64,000 bases of DNA from Treponema denticola. Its GTDB lineage: Bacteria; Spirochaetota; Spirochaetia; Treponematales; Treponemataceae. Positions within the stretch are counted from its first letter, which is position 1. Every line of letters starts with the position of its first letter. Location: the NCBI RefSeq assembly GCF_024400535.1, contig NZ_CP038800.1:124001-188000 (forward strand). The letters run 5' to 3'. Under the pieces are notes generated by a model. The model searched no databases. It saw only the letters and a program-made list of their open reading frames with translations, and was not told where the DNA came from. This document shows positions 40,195 through 48,668 of this stretch, piece by piece. The translations under genes were made by a program, and so were the position numbers.

Positions 40195-42072
40195 GTGAAA
40201 AAGTTTCTTCTGATTTTTATTTGTATCTTATTTTTAATTTCATGTACGAAATCTACCGGTCCTGCATCAAAACCTGTTGTAAAGGGTGTTTTTGATGCAG
40301 AAAATATTACTGTAGGGGATATACAGGTTCTTGAAGGAGATTGGATTTTTATTCCAAATAAATTTGTAAATCCTTCAGAAGATTTTTCTGAATACAGCCG
40401 TTTTGAGGATATAAACAAGTCTTGGCATAAGTATGCAGATAATCTTTCCGTCTATGGTTACGGCACTTATGCTTTGAAAATAAAAAATCTTTCTTCAAGC
40501 GGTGTATATGCAATAAAAACAGGAACTGTTTCTTCAGCCTTTATTGCATATCTTGACGGCAAGGAAATTCATAGAAGCGGTGTTGTTGGTTATTCCCCCA
40601 AATCTGAAACCTTTAATTGGGATGCACCCTTTATTCCTCTTCCTACTTTAGGAAAGGAAGAAGTAATATTAGTATTCCATGTTTCCAATTTTAACGATAA
40701 TAAGGCAGGATTTTTAAAACCTATAGAGTTCGGTTTTTTTTCTACTCTTTTAGATAAAAAAAATGCGAGTATTTTAACTTTAACCATATTGGCCGGTATT
40801 CTTTTGCTGGCAGCTTCTTTTTTTACCGCTTTGTTTATTTTTTATCCTAAAGAAAAACATTCTCTTTATTTTGGTTTATTGTCGGCAAATTTTTGTTTAA
40901 GGATATGCTGTTACGACGAATTTTTACTTACTACAATAATACCTAGTATTAACGGGGAGATTCTTTTTAGAATAGGTTATATGACTCTTTCTCTTGGTCT
41001 TGTTTTTGCTTCATTATTTATACATAACTTGTTTAGTAAAATGAAAAGCAAATATTGGATTATAATGTTCGTTCCCGCAATATTATATATTATGATAAAT
41101 ATTTTTGCTCCTATGAGAGTTTCAGCAGCTCTGCTGCAGCCTGCTCAAATCTATGTTTTATTGTTTGCCGTGTATAATATAATAATTGTTGTTAAAGCCG
41201 CTTTACGAAAAGATGCGTCAGCTATCCTTTTTTTGACAGGTTTTTCCATTTTCTTAATCTTAAGTATAAGAGATATTTTAATTTCAAATAGAGTTATTCA
41301 AGGCTTTTTTGTGTCACATGTAGGCGTTTTAGTTTTATTGATTCCTATGGCCATTGTTATTTTGCGTACTTTTAGAGATAGTGCCAATAAGGTTATAAGA
41401 ATTACGGAGCAGATAGAGGCTACAAATAAGGCTCTGGCAAAATTCGTTCCTAATGAATTTATGAACTTTTTAAGCAAAAAACATGTAGATATTAAGCTTG
41501 GTGATAATATTTTAAAAGATATGTATATAGCTTTTATTCATTTAAGCGTTTATACGGGATTGCAAACGGAAAAAGAGAGGTTGAGTTTACTTCATGTTTA
41601 TAATGATACTTTATCAAGAATTAATCCCATTATTCAATCTCATAAAGGATTTGTTGATAAATATTTACCTGAAGGTTTAATGGTTCTTTTTTACGGATCG
41701 GCAGATGAAGTCATAAAATGTATGCTTGAAATTAAGGATATTATTCATGTTGAAAATATGGATAGACAAATAAACCGGCTTCCTAAAATAAATCTTGCTG
41801 TAGGAATCCATTATGGAAGGCTTATGCTTGGTACTATAGGAGAAGAGCAAAGAATGGACAGTACTGTTATATCCGATGCTGTCAATGTTGCCTCCCGTCT
41901 CCATTTTTATGCTTTAAAAAAAGAAGCCGATATTTTTATAAGTGAGGCCGTGAAAAAAAATGCATCTGATTTATTAACCGATGAAGTTGTATTTAAATAT
42001 AACGGTTTGGTAAGATTTAGAGGAAAGGATGAGCCGCTTAAAATATATGAGGTAAAAAGAGTATGCCGATAG
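40195..42072 (+). CDS. 7TM-DISM receptor with class III cyclase domain lacking metal-binding Asp (C2-like half)
   Basis: About 625 residues from a GTG at 40195 (GGAG seven bases upstream). It has a lipoprotein-type signal (LFLISC), a 7TMR-DISM jelly-roll sensor (about 30-185), seven membrane helices (about 195-400) and a class III cyclase domain (about 435-625). Against the complete cyclase at 57698, both metal Asp are replaced: His449 (FIHLSVYT for TDIRGFT) and Glu493 (YLPEG for YVGDE). The base-binding Lys489, Thr557 and the transition-state Asn564 and Arg568 (VNVASRL) are kept. Alone it should be inactive. Its stop overlaps the start of the second cyclase by ten bases, so equal synthesis is likely. 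Confidence 0.85.
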   Translation: MKKFLLIFICILFLISCTKSTGPASKPVVKGVFDAENITVGDIQVLEGDWIFIPNKFVNPSEDFSEYSRFEDINKSWHKYADNLSVYGYGTYALKIKNLSSSGVYAIKTGTVSSAFIAYLDGKEIHRSGVVGYSPKSETFNWDAPFIPLPTLGKEEVILVFHVSNFNDNKAGFLKPIEFGFFSTLLDKKNASILTLTILAGILLLAASFFTALFIFYPKEKHSLYFGLLSANFCLRICCYDEFLLTTIIPSINGEILFRIGYMTLSLGLVFASLFIHNLFSKMKSKYWIIMFVPAILYIMINIFAPMRVSAALLQPAQIYVLLFAVYNIIIVVKAALRKDASAILFLTGFSIFLILSIRDILISNRVIQGFFVSHVGVLVLLIPMAIVILRTFRDSANKVIRITEQIEATNKALAKFVPNEFMNFLSKKHVDIKLGDNILKDMYIAFIHLSVYTGLQTEKERLSLLHVYNDTLSRINPIIQSHKGFVDKYLPEGLMVLFYGSADEVIKCMLEIKDIIHVENMDRQINRLPKINLAVGIHYGRLMLGTIGEEQRMDSTVISDAVNVASRLHFYALKKEADIFISEAVKKNASDLLTDEVVFKYNGLVRFRGKDEPLKIYEVKRVCR

Positions 42073-44171
42073 GAAAAAAAAGATTGTTTTTGGGGTCTAT
42101 ACCTTTTTTGGTTTTATTTGCGCTTCCGTATTTAACTAATTTGTTTACCTCTGCTTATGAACAAAAAATTATAGATTTGGAGGTAAAAAAAGGTAAGGTT
42201 AATATTCCGTCTCAGCCTTTATCAGAAAAAATTCTTTTTTCTTTAAGCGGAGATTTCCATTATACCCCTAATCAATTTTACTCTTTGAAAAGCGGTTCTA
42301 CAGAATCGTATTCTAAGGTTCCAGGTAAATTTTCCAGTAAGGAACTTGGCAATGCTTATGGGTATGGTTCTTATGGATTAGAACTTTCAGGTTTAGATCC
42401 TGCTGTAATTTATGCAATTCAAGTTCCGCATATTTTTGCAAGCTGCGGTATAGTGATAAATGGAATTGATGTTGACAGTCAGGGTCAGCCGGGTATAAAT
42501 CGTGAAACTGAAACTCCCGGAGCTCGGTCTTCTCAAATAGCTTTTAGACCCTTAAAAGACGGAACGTCCAATATAATTATTAATGTTTCTAATTTTTTTA
42601 ATAATAAGGGCTATATTTCCGGACCGATTATTTTAGGTGAAGCTTCTCAAATCGGAGAAATGTTTAGAGCCGATCTGATTTTTTACGGTATTATATTTGC
42701 GATAACTTTTTCGGTTGCTCTGTTTTTCTTTATTCTTTCTTTTTTTCATAAACAGGCATCCTTTGTTATTTGGTTTGCCTTGACAGCCATGGTATTGGCT
42801 TTGCGGGGAATTTTCTTTTATCCCCATATTTTTATTATTTTGTTTCCTAGTACCCCATGGTTATTTAATTTTATTATGAGGTATGTTTCCTTTCCTCTGC
42901 CGATTATTTTGTTTACCGTTTTTTTAAGCAAAGCTTTAAAATTTAAGTATAAAATTCCTTACATAATTATATTATCGGTATCTATTTTATATGCAATATC
43001 TACTATTGTGCTTCCGCCTGAAATGTCGGTATCTTTGTTAATTTACTATCAAGTCTTCGCAGGATTTTGTGTAGCCCATATTATTTTTATTGCAATTATC
43101 GGTTTGAAGAAGAAGAAAGAATTTGCCGTTTGGATATTTACAGCAACCTCCGTATTATTTTTATTCGGTGTTTACGATTTAATGGTTGCCCTAGGTATTA
43201 TACCGGGAGAATTTTTTATTCAAATAGGAACGGTTTTTGCCGTTATTATTTTGTCCATAAAAGTGTTGGATGATTATGTCGATTCAATAAAAAGAATAGA
43301 AGATTTGAGTGTTGAAATGAAACTTATAAATAAGTCTCTTATTCGTTTTGTGCCTGATCAAATTGTAGAGTTCTTAAATAAAAGATCAATAATAGATGTT
43401 AAGTTAGGAGATAATGTAGAGCTTACAATGCCTATTCTTTCTATAGATATACGCTCATTTACTCGTACTTCAGAAAAGTTGGAACCGAATCAGGTTTTTG
43501 AATTATTAAATGAGTATTTTGCATTGGTTGCTCCGGTTGTAAGGGAGTATAACGGAGTGATAACCAAGTATTTGGGTGACGGTTTTTTTGCTTTATTTCC
43601 TGACGGGGCCGATTCGGCTCTTTCTTGTGCAGTAGCTATACAAAAGGCTCTTGCCCAGAATAGTATTGCAGCTCCTAATTCTTCCCCCTTAAGAATAGGT
43701 ATAGGTATTGATATGGGTGATATTCTTTTAGGTACTATAGGCAATTCAATGCGTATGGATAGTATTATTATTTCTAATTCTTATCATATTGCGGAAGTTT
43801 TACAAGAATCAACAAAAAGGTATTGTTCATGTATTATGATATCCGATAAAATATATGAATCACTGAAAAATATTTCTGGACATTATATTAGACCTATACA
43901 GAAGATTAAAAATACGTTAGATAAAAATGTTTTTTTATATGAAGTATATGATGGTGATGATGATTTTGTTAAGAATTTAAAATATAAAACACAAGAATAT
44001 ATGAAGAAAGCTTTAAATTCATTATCAACGGAAGGAATTGAAGCTGCAACTAAATATTTTGATAAGATTTTAGAAATATATCCAAATGATTGTGTTGCCT
44101 TATATTATAAAAAAGTATTTGCAAAAATCAACAACCCCGACGCAGAGCATCGGGGTATGTTGTTCTCATAA
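42063..44171 (+). CDS. 7TM-DISM receptor with class III cyclase domain lacking transition-state Asn/Arg (C1-like half)
   Basis: A 702-residue paralogue of the preceding protein: N-terminal signal/anchor, jelly-roll DISM sensor (about 60-200), seven membrane helices (about 210-415), class III cyclase domain (about 440-635) and a C-terminal helical tail resembling one TPR unit (LEIYPNDCVALYYKK). Metal Asp462 (SIDIRSFT) and Asp506 (YLGDG) are present, 44 residues apart as in mammalian adenylyl cyclase. The transition-state Asn is His575 and the Arg is Val579 (YHIAEVL), and the base-selecting Thr is Ile568. Losses are exactly complementary to its neighbour, so an A:B heterodimer would have one full active site. 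The last codons run into a repeat element. Confidence 0.87.
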   Translation: MPIGKKRLFLGSIPFLVLFALPYLTNLFTSAYEQKIIDLEVKKGKVNIPSQPLSEKILFSLSGDFHYTPNQFYSLKSGSTESYSKVPGKFSSKELGNAYGYGSYGLELSGLDPAVIYAIQVPHIFASCGIVINGIDVDSQGQPGINRETETPGARSSQIAFRPLKDGTSNIIINVSNFFNNKGYISGPIILGEASQIGEMFRADLIFYGIIFAITFSVALFFFILSFFHKQASFVIWFALTAMVLALRGIFFYPHIFIILFPSTPWLFNFIMRYVSFPLPIILFTVFLSKALKFKYKIPYIIILSVSILYAISTIVLPPEMSVSLLIYYQVFAGFCVAHIIFIAIIGLKKKKEFAVWIFTATSVLFLFGVYDLMVALGIIPGEFFIQIGTVFAVIILSIKVLDDYVDSIKRIEDLSVEMKLINKSLIRFVPDQIVEFLNKRSIIDVKLGDNVELTMPILSIDIRSFTRTSEKLEPNQVFELLNEYFALVAPVVREYNGVITKYLGDGFFALFPDGADSALSCAVAIQKALAQNSIAAPNSSPLRIGIGIDMGDILLGTIGNSMRMDSIIISNSYHIAEVLQESTKRYCSCIMISDKIYESLKNISGHYIRPIQKIKNTLDKNVFLYEVYDGDDDFVKNLKYKTQEYMKKALNSLSTEGIEAATKYFDKILEIYPNDCVALYYKKVFAKINNPDAEHRGMLFS

Positions 44172-44232
44172 GGTGGTTGCAGTCGGTTTTAATACCCTTT
44201 GTTACGACGCAGAGCGTCGGGGTATTAAAACC
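44131..44232. repeat. REP-like palindromic element (two hairpins)
   Basis: Two related G+C-rich units share CGACGCAGAGC(A/G)TCGGGG. The first, at 44131-44163, pairs CCCCGA with TCGGGG and overlaps the end of the second cyclase gene. The second has 13-bp perfect outer arms (44185-44197 and 44220-44232, GGTTTTAATACCC) enclosing an inner 6-bp hairpin CGACGC / GCGTCG. They may end or stabilise the cyclase mRNA. Confidence 0.7.
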
Positions 44233-44278
44233 TCCGCACGAATAAATGCATGATAAATTTTATTTTAAGGAGTAGTTT

Positions 44279-45976
44279 ATGGCAAAGAAAGTTGTAATTG
44301 TAGGAGGCGTAGCAGGCGGGGCATCCGTTGCTGCAAGAGTTAGACGCTTGGATGAAAATGCTGAAGTCATTATGTTTGAAAAAGGTCCCAATGTATCCTT
44401 TTCAAACTGTGCTTTACCCTTTTTTTTGAGCAGGATTGTTCCCGAAAGCGAGAATCTTGTTTTGATGAGTCCCGAACAGTTCAAAAAGCAATATAATATT
44501 ATTGCAAAGACCTCTCATGAGGTATTGGCTGTCGATTCATCAAAAAAAATCGTTAAGGTAAAAGACTTAAATACAGGTAAGGAATTTGAAGAGACTTATG
44601 ATGTTTTAGTTCTTTCTCCGGGGGCAGCACCTGTGGTTCCGCGTTCTATAGCGGGATATGATAAGCCTCATGTCTTTACTGTAAGGAATGTTGTAGATAT
44701 CAAAAAACTTGATGATTATGTTAAAGCCAATGATGTAAAAGATATTGCGGTTATAGGTGCAGGTTTTATCGGTATTGAGGTTGCCGAAAACTTTAAGCTT
44801 GCAGGTAAAAATGTTTCTCTCGTAGAAAAACTTCCGCAGGTAATGGCTCCGTTCGATTATGATATGGCCCAGATTCTTCATAAAGAGTTGCACGATAAGG
44901 GCGTAAACTTAGTTTTGGGCGACGGTATAAAAGAAATAGGAGACGGTTTTATTATCCTTGAAAGCGGCAAAAAGATTGATGCCGGAGCTGTTGTTCTATC
45001 ATTGGGTGTCCGTCCTGAAGTTGCTTTAGCTCAAGGTGCAGGCATAAAACTTGGAGATACGGGAGCTATTTTAGTAGATCATAATTACCGTACCAGTGTA
45101 GATGACATTTATGCTGTAGGAGATGCTATTGAAGTAAGTCATTTTATAACGCGCAAAAAGACAAGACTTACTCTTGCAGGCCCTGCACAAAGACAGGCTA
45201 GAGCAGCAGCAGATGATATGTACGGCATTCCTCATCGAAACACGGGAGTCATCGGCTCTTCAGTTATCCAATGTTTTGATTATAATGCCGCATGTACGGG
45301 TCTCAATGAAAGAGAGTGTCAGGCACAGGGAATTAATTATGACTTTGTCTATGTTATTCCGGGAGATAAGGTAGGTCTTATGCCGGATGCACATCCTCTT
45401 TTCTTTAAGCTGATTTTTGCCAAGCCTTCCGGCAAGATTTTAGGAGCTCAAGCAATAGGAAAAGGAAATGTCGATAAGCGTATAGATGTTATAGCTTCAT
45501 TTATTATGTTGGGCGGAACTTTGGAAGACTTAAAAGAGTTGGAGCTTTGTTATTCCCCTATGTTCGGGACTGCAAAGGATATTGTTAACCATGCAGCTCT
45601 TGTAGGCTTAAATATTTTAAACGGAGTGTATAAGCAGGTTCCTGTTACAATGGTAAGAGAGCTTGTCGAATCAAATGCTTTTATTGTTGACGTCCGCGAG
45701 CCCAAGGAATTTGAAGCAGGTCATCTTTTAAATGCCGTAAATATTCCTTTGAGCCAATTACGTGAAAGAATGAATGAGATTCCGAAAGATAAACCGGTAT
45801 ATGTACATTGCCGCTCAAGCCAGAGAAGCTACAATGCTCTTTGTGCTTTAAAAGGTAAGGGATATAAGAACATAGTAAATATTATGGGTTCATTTTTAGG
45901 TATAAGTGTTTATGAATACTTTAATGACCTTACTCAAAAGCGAAAGCCGATAGTTACTAAATATAATTTTAGATAG
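44279..45976 (+). CDS. CoA-disulfide reductase with C-terminal rhodanese domain
   Basis: A 565-residue FAD enzyme. FAD-binding VVIVGGVAGGASVAARVRR opens the protein and Cys44 in SFSNCALPFF is the single active-site Cys of the CoADR/NADH-oxidase family. The NADH site is IAVIGAGFIGIEVAEN, and VDDIYAVGDA closes the FAD site. After the dimerisation domain, residues from about 455 form a rhodanese domain with active-site loop VHCRSSQRS. Such CoADR-Rhd fusions reduce CoA disulfide, CoA persulfide or polysulfide with NADH and pass sulfane sulfur. It heads an operon with two transporters. Confidence 0.92.
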   Translation: MAKKVVIVGGVAGGASVAARVRRLDENAEVIMFEKGPNVSFSNCALPFFLSRIVPESENLVLMSPEQFKKQYNIIAKTSHEVLAVDSSKKIVKVKDLNTGKEFEETYDVLVLSPGAAPVVPRSIAGYDKPHVFTVRNVVDIKKLDDYVKANDVKDIAVIGAGFIGIEVAENFKLAGKNVSLVEKLPQVMAPFDYDMAQILHKELHDKGVNLVLGDGIKEIGDGFIILESGKKIDAGAVVLSLGVRPEVALAQGAGIKLGDTGAILVDHNYRTSVDDIYAVGDAIEVSHFITRKKTRLTLAGPAQRQARAAADDMYGIPHRNTGVIGSSVIQCFDYNAACTGLNERECQAQGINYDFVYVIPGDKVGLMPDAHPLFFKLIFAKPSGKILGAQAIGKGNVDKRIDVIASFIMLGGTLEDLKELELCYSPMFGTAKDIVNHAALVGLNILNGVYKQVPVTMVRELVESNAFIVDVREPKEFEAGHLLNAVNIPLSQLRERMNEIPKDKPVYVHCRSSQRSYNALCALKGKGYKNIVNIMGSFLGISVYEYFNDLTQKRKPIVTKYNFR

Positions 45977-45986
45977 GAAAAAGCTT

Positions 45987-47342
45987 TTGAAAGATAAAAA
46001 AATACCGGCAAAGGTAAAGGGACTGTCAAAATTCGATGTTTTAAATCTTGTAATAGGTTCAATTATCGGATGGGGTTCTTTTATTTTGCCGGGAACTCTT
46101 TTCTTACCTAATTCGGGGGTTATAAATACCGTCCTTGGTCTTTGTATAGGTGGCCTTTTTGTTATAGTAATACAAAAGGCTTATCAGGTTATGCTTAGCA
46201 ATCATGTAGGCGAGGGCGGTGAATTTTCCTATACCTTGACAAATATGGGAAAGGTACACGGTTTTGTTGTAGGCTGGTCATTGAGTCTTTGTTATTTGAG
46301 CATGATACCTTTAAATGCAACAGCTTATGTTCTTATATTGCGTAAGATTTTCGGTAAAGCGATGCTATTGGGCTATATGTATGATTTCGGCCAAACAAGT
46401 GTCTATCTTGCCGATATTCTTATAGCCTCAGCTCCGATTATAGTTTTCACTATAATCAATTTAAGAGGGCTTTCTTTAAGTGCAAAGATACAAAACATCA
46501 TGAGCTCTGCGCTTGTGCTTATCGTTATAGTTTTATTTTTTATAATTTTGGGAAAAAGCGATTTGAAAGTCTTTTCCGATAATTATTTGGGCTATAATAA
46601 AATATCTTTGGCAAAAACCGCATCGATAATAGCTATAATTCCTTTTTTGTTTGTGGGCTTTGATGTAGTTCCGCAAGTGTCCTGCGATTTGGGGTTTGCT
46701 CCGTCTAAGACACATTTGCCTACGATTATTTCCATAATTTTTGGCATCTTGCTATACAGCCTTTTAAACATGATAGGAGCTTTGAGCTATGGCCCTGAAG
46801 AAGCTGCTAAGGTTGAGTGGGCTGTTGCCTCATCAGTAACAAGCAAGACCGGCTCTATAGGCTTTTTCCTTTTACTTATTGCAATTTTTTCGGCTGTTAC
46901 CGGAGGTATAAACGGCTTTATGATAAGCAGCAGCAAATTGCTTGGTGCTTTGTCTAATGAAAAGCTTTCTCCGGCTTTTTTGGGTAAAAAGAACGATAAG
47001 AATTTATACCCGAATGCAATTTTGTTTATTGCGGGCGTAAGTTTAATAGGGCCATGGATAGGACGAGAAGTAATTATTTTGATTGTGGATATGGCCTCCG
47101 TATTGGCTGCATTGGCTTATACCTATGTGGGTATAATAGGGATTAGAAAAGGTAAAAATTTATTTGAAAAAACGATGTGTGCTTTTTCGGGTCTTATAGG
47201 TTTGATATTTATAGGCCTTCTTTTAATTCCGGGTTCACCGGCACAGTTGACAAAGGGCTCAATGTTTTTTTTGATAGCTTGGACGCTGCTGGGTTTTCTA
47301 TTTTATAGATTCGGTACCCGCCGAAAAGAAAAAAGTACATAA
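45987..47342 (+). CDS. APC-family amino acid permease
   Basis: A 451-residue membrane protein with about twelve hydrophobic segments and the APC N-terminal pattern FDVLNLVIGSIIGWGSFILP. It probably starts at a TTG (45987) with AGGA eight bases upstream, ten bases after the reductase gene. The family moves amino acids in symport or exchange. A sulfur-containing amino acid is a reasonable guess from the operon, but the sequence does not show it. Confidence 0.82.
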   Translation: MKDKKIPAKVKGLSKFDVLNLVIGSIIGWGSFILPGTLFLPNSGVINTVLGLCIGGLFVIVIQKAYQVMLSNHVGEGGEFSYTLTNMGKVHGFVVGWSLSLCYLSMIPLNATAYVLILRKIFGKAMLLGYMYDFGQTSVYLADILIASAPIIVFTIINLRGLSLSAKIQNIMSSALVLIVIVLFFIILGKSDLKVFSDNYLGYNKISLAKTASIIAIIPFLFVGFDVVPQVSCDLGFAPSKTHLPTIISIIFGILLYSLLNMIGALSYGPEEAAKVEWAVASSVTSKTGSIGFFLLLIAIFSAVTGGINGFMISSSKLLGALSNEKLSPAFLGKKNDKNLYPNAILFIAGVSLIGPWIGREVIILIVDMASVLAALAYTYVGIIGIRKGKNLFEKTMCAFSGLIGLIFIGLLLIPGSPAQLTKGSMFFLIAWTLLGFLFYRFGTRRKEKST

Positions 47343-47362
47343 TAGTTTATAAGGAGTTTTGT

Positions 47363-48619
47363 ATGAAAAAAATCGAAAACATTATCGGTTTTGCAGTGCT
47401 GATTTTAAGCATTGTTTTGGGTTCCGCTTTATTAAAGACGGATATGTTATTTTTTAGATGGGTTATAGGAATAGCCTTAGGCTATGTTTTAACCCGTTCA
47501 TTGTTTGGCTTTGCAGGAAGTGTAAACAGAGCATATCGAACAGGCTCCACCAAACTTATGAGAGCTTTGATGTTGATGTTCGTAATTTCTGCAATTCTTA
47601 CTTCTGCCTTTCTTATTTTTGGAGACGTTAAAAACTATGACCTTTGGATTAATCCTATCAACTTAGGCCTAATCTTAGGAGGCCTCCTATTCGGTTTCGG
47701 TATGAGTTATTCCTCTTGCTGTGCAACAGGAACTCTTACGGACTTGGTTACGGGTTTACCGCGAGCTCTTATTACTCTTTTATTTTTTGGAATAGGTGTT
47801 TTTGTAGGTCTTCCCATTCAGGCCAAACAGTCATGGATCAAAGATTCATTATTTAAAAGCGGAACAGGCAGTGGTGTCTTTATACCCGATTGGTTCGCTT
47901 CAAATGGAAAGGACGGATATCTAGGTGCAATCATTGTAACAGCTTTATTTGCAGGCATTGTTGTTGTAATTTCATATATGTATGAAAGTAAAAGGAAAAA
48001 GCAAAACAAATATTCAGGTGTAGGCTCCGAAAAAGATCAGGATGCAGTAAAAGAACTTGATACACATAACTATAAATTTTTTAGTGAAACAACTTACAAA
48101 AAACCTTTTGTTGAACCTTGGTCTTTAACTATGGGGGCTGTTTTACTTTCTGTTTTGTTTACTCTTTTGATGGGTGTTACAAAGGAAGGTTGGGGTGCCT
48201 CTACTCCTTTTGGCTTTTGGTTCGGAAGACTGTTAAAGTTTTTCGGTATGAGTGTTGATTCCATTGTTGCTTTTACCGGAGGTAAACCGAAGCCTTATAC
48301 AATGCCTTTCTTTGAGCATCCGGTTTTTGTTCAGAACATAGGTATTGTGGCCGGTACTGCGATATGTCTTCTTCTTGCAGGAAGCTTTACAAAAAGCTTT
48401 ACATCGGAGTTAAAAATTAGGGTAAAAGATATTATTGTTTTTGCAATCGGCGGTTTTGCGATGGGCTTTGGAACAAGGCTCTCAAACGGATGCAATGTCG
48501 GTGCCTTGTATACCCCAATTGCAAACTTTTCACTTTCAGGATGGATATTTTTAATTTGTCTTGTCGGCGGAGGTTTTTTAGGAAACTATACCTTAAAGCT
48601 GATTAATAAAAAGAAATAA
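47363..48619 (+). CDS. YeeE/YedE-family transporter
   Basis: A 418-residue membrane protein with two YeeE/YedE (sulf_transp) repeats. Each contains the conserved Cys motif: GFGMSYSSCCATGTLTDLV in the first half and GFGTRLSNGCNVGALYTPI in the second. The family includes the TsuA thiosulfate importer and YedE, linked to selenium uptake. A cytoplasmic loop rich in Lys/Asp separates the halves (about residues 205-240). Downstream of a persulfide reductase, import of thiosulfate or another sulfane-sulfur species fits best. Confidence 0.88.
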   Translation: MKKIENIIGFAVLILSIVLGSALLKTDMLFFRWVIGIALGYVLTRSLFGFAGSVNRAYRTGSTKLMRALMLMFVISAILTSAFLIFGDVKNYDLWINPINLGLILGGLLFGFGMSYSSCCATGTLTDLVTGLPRALITLLFFGIGVFVGLPIQAKQSWIKDSLFKSGTGSGVFIPDWFASNGKDGYLGAIIVTALFAGIVVVISYMYESKRKKQNKYSGVGSEKDQDAVKELDTHNYKFFSETTYKKPFVEPWSLTMGAVLLSVLFTLLMGVTKEGWGASTPFGFWFGRLLKFFGMSVDSIVAFTGGKPKPYTMPFFEHPVFVQNIGIVAGTAICLLLAGSFTKSFTSELKIRVKDIIVFAIGGFAMGFGTRLSNGCNVGALYTPIANFSLSGWIFLICLVGGGFLGNYTLKLINKKK

Positions 48620-48623
48620 GTTT

Positions 48624-48666
48624 AAAAAGAACCTCGAAGAGCAGTGCTTCTTCGAGGTTCTTTAAA
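48624..48666. terminator. Bidirectional terminator between convergent operons
   Basis: A perfect 15-bp stem (48626-48640 and 48649-48663) with an eight-base loop, A-rich before and T-rich after. It serves the YeeE/YedE operon from the left and the BrkB gene from the right. Confidence 0.88.
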
Positions 48667-48668
48667 TT

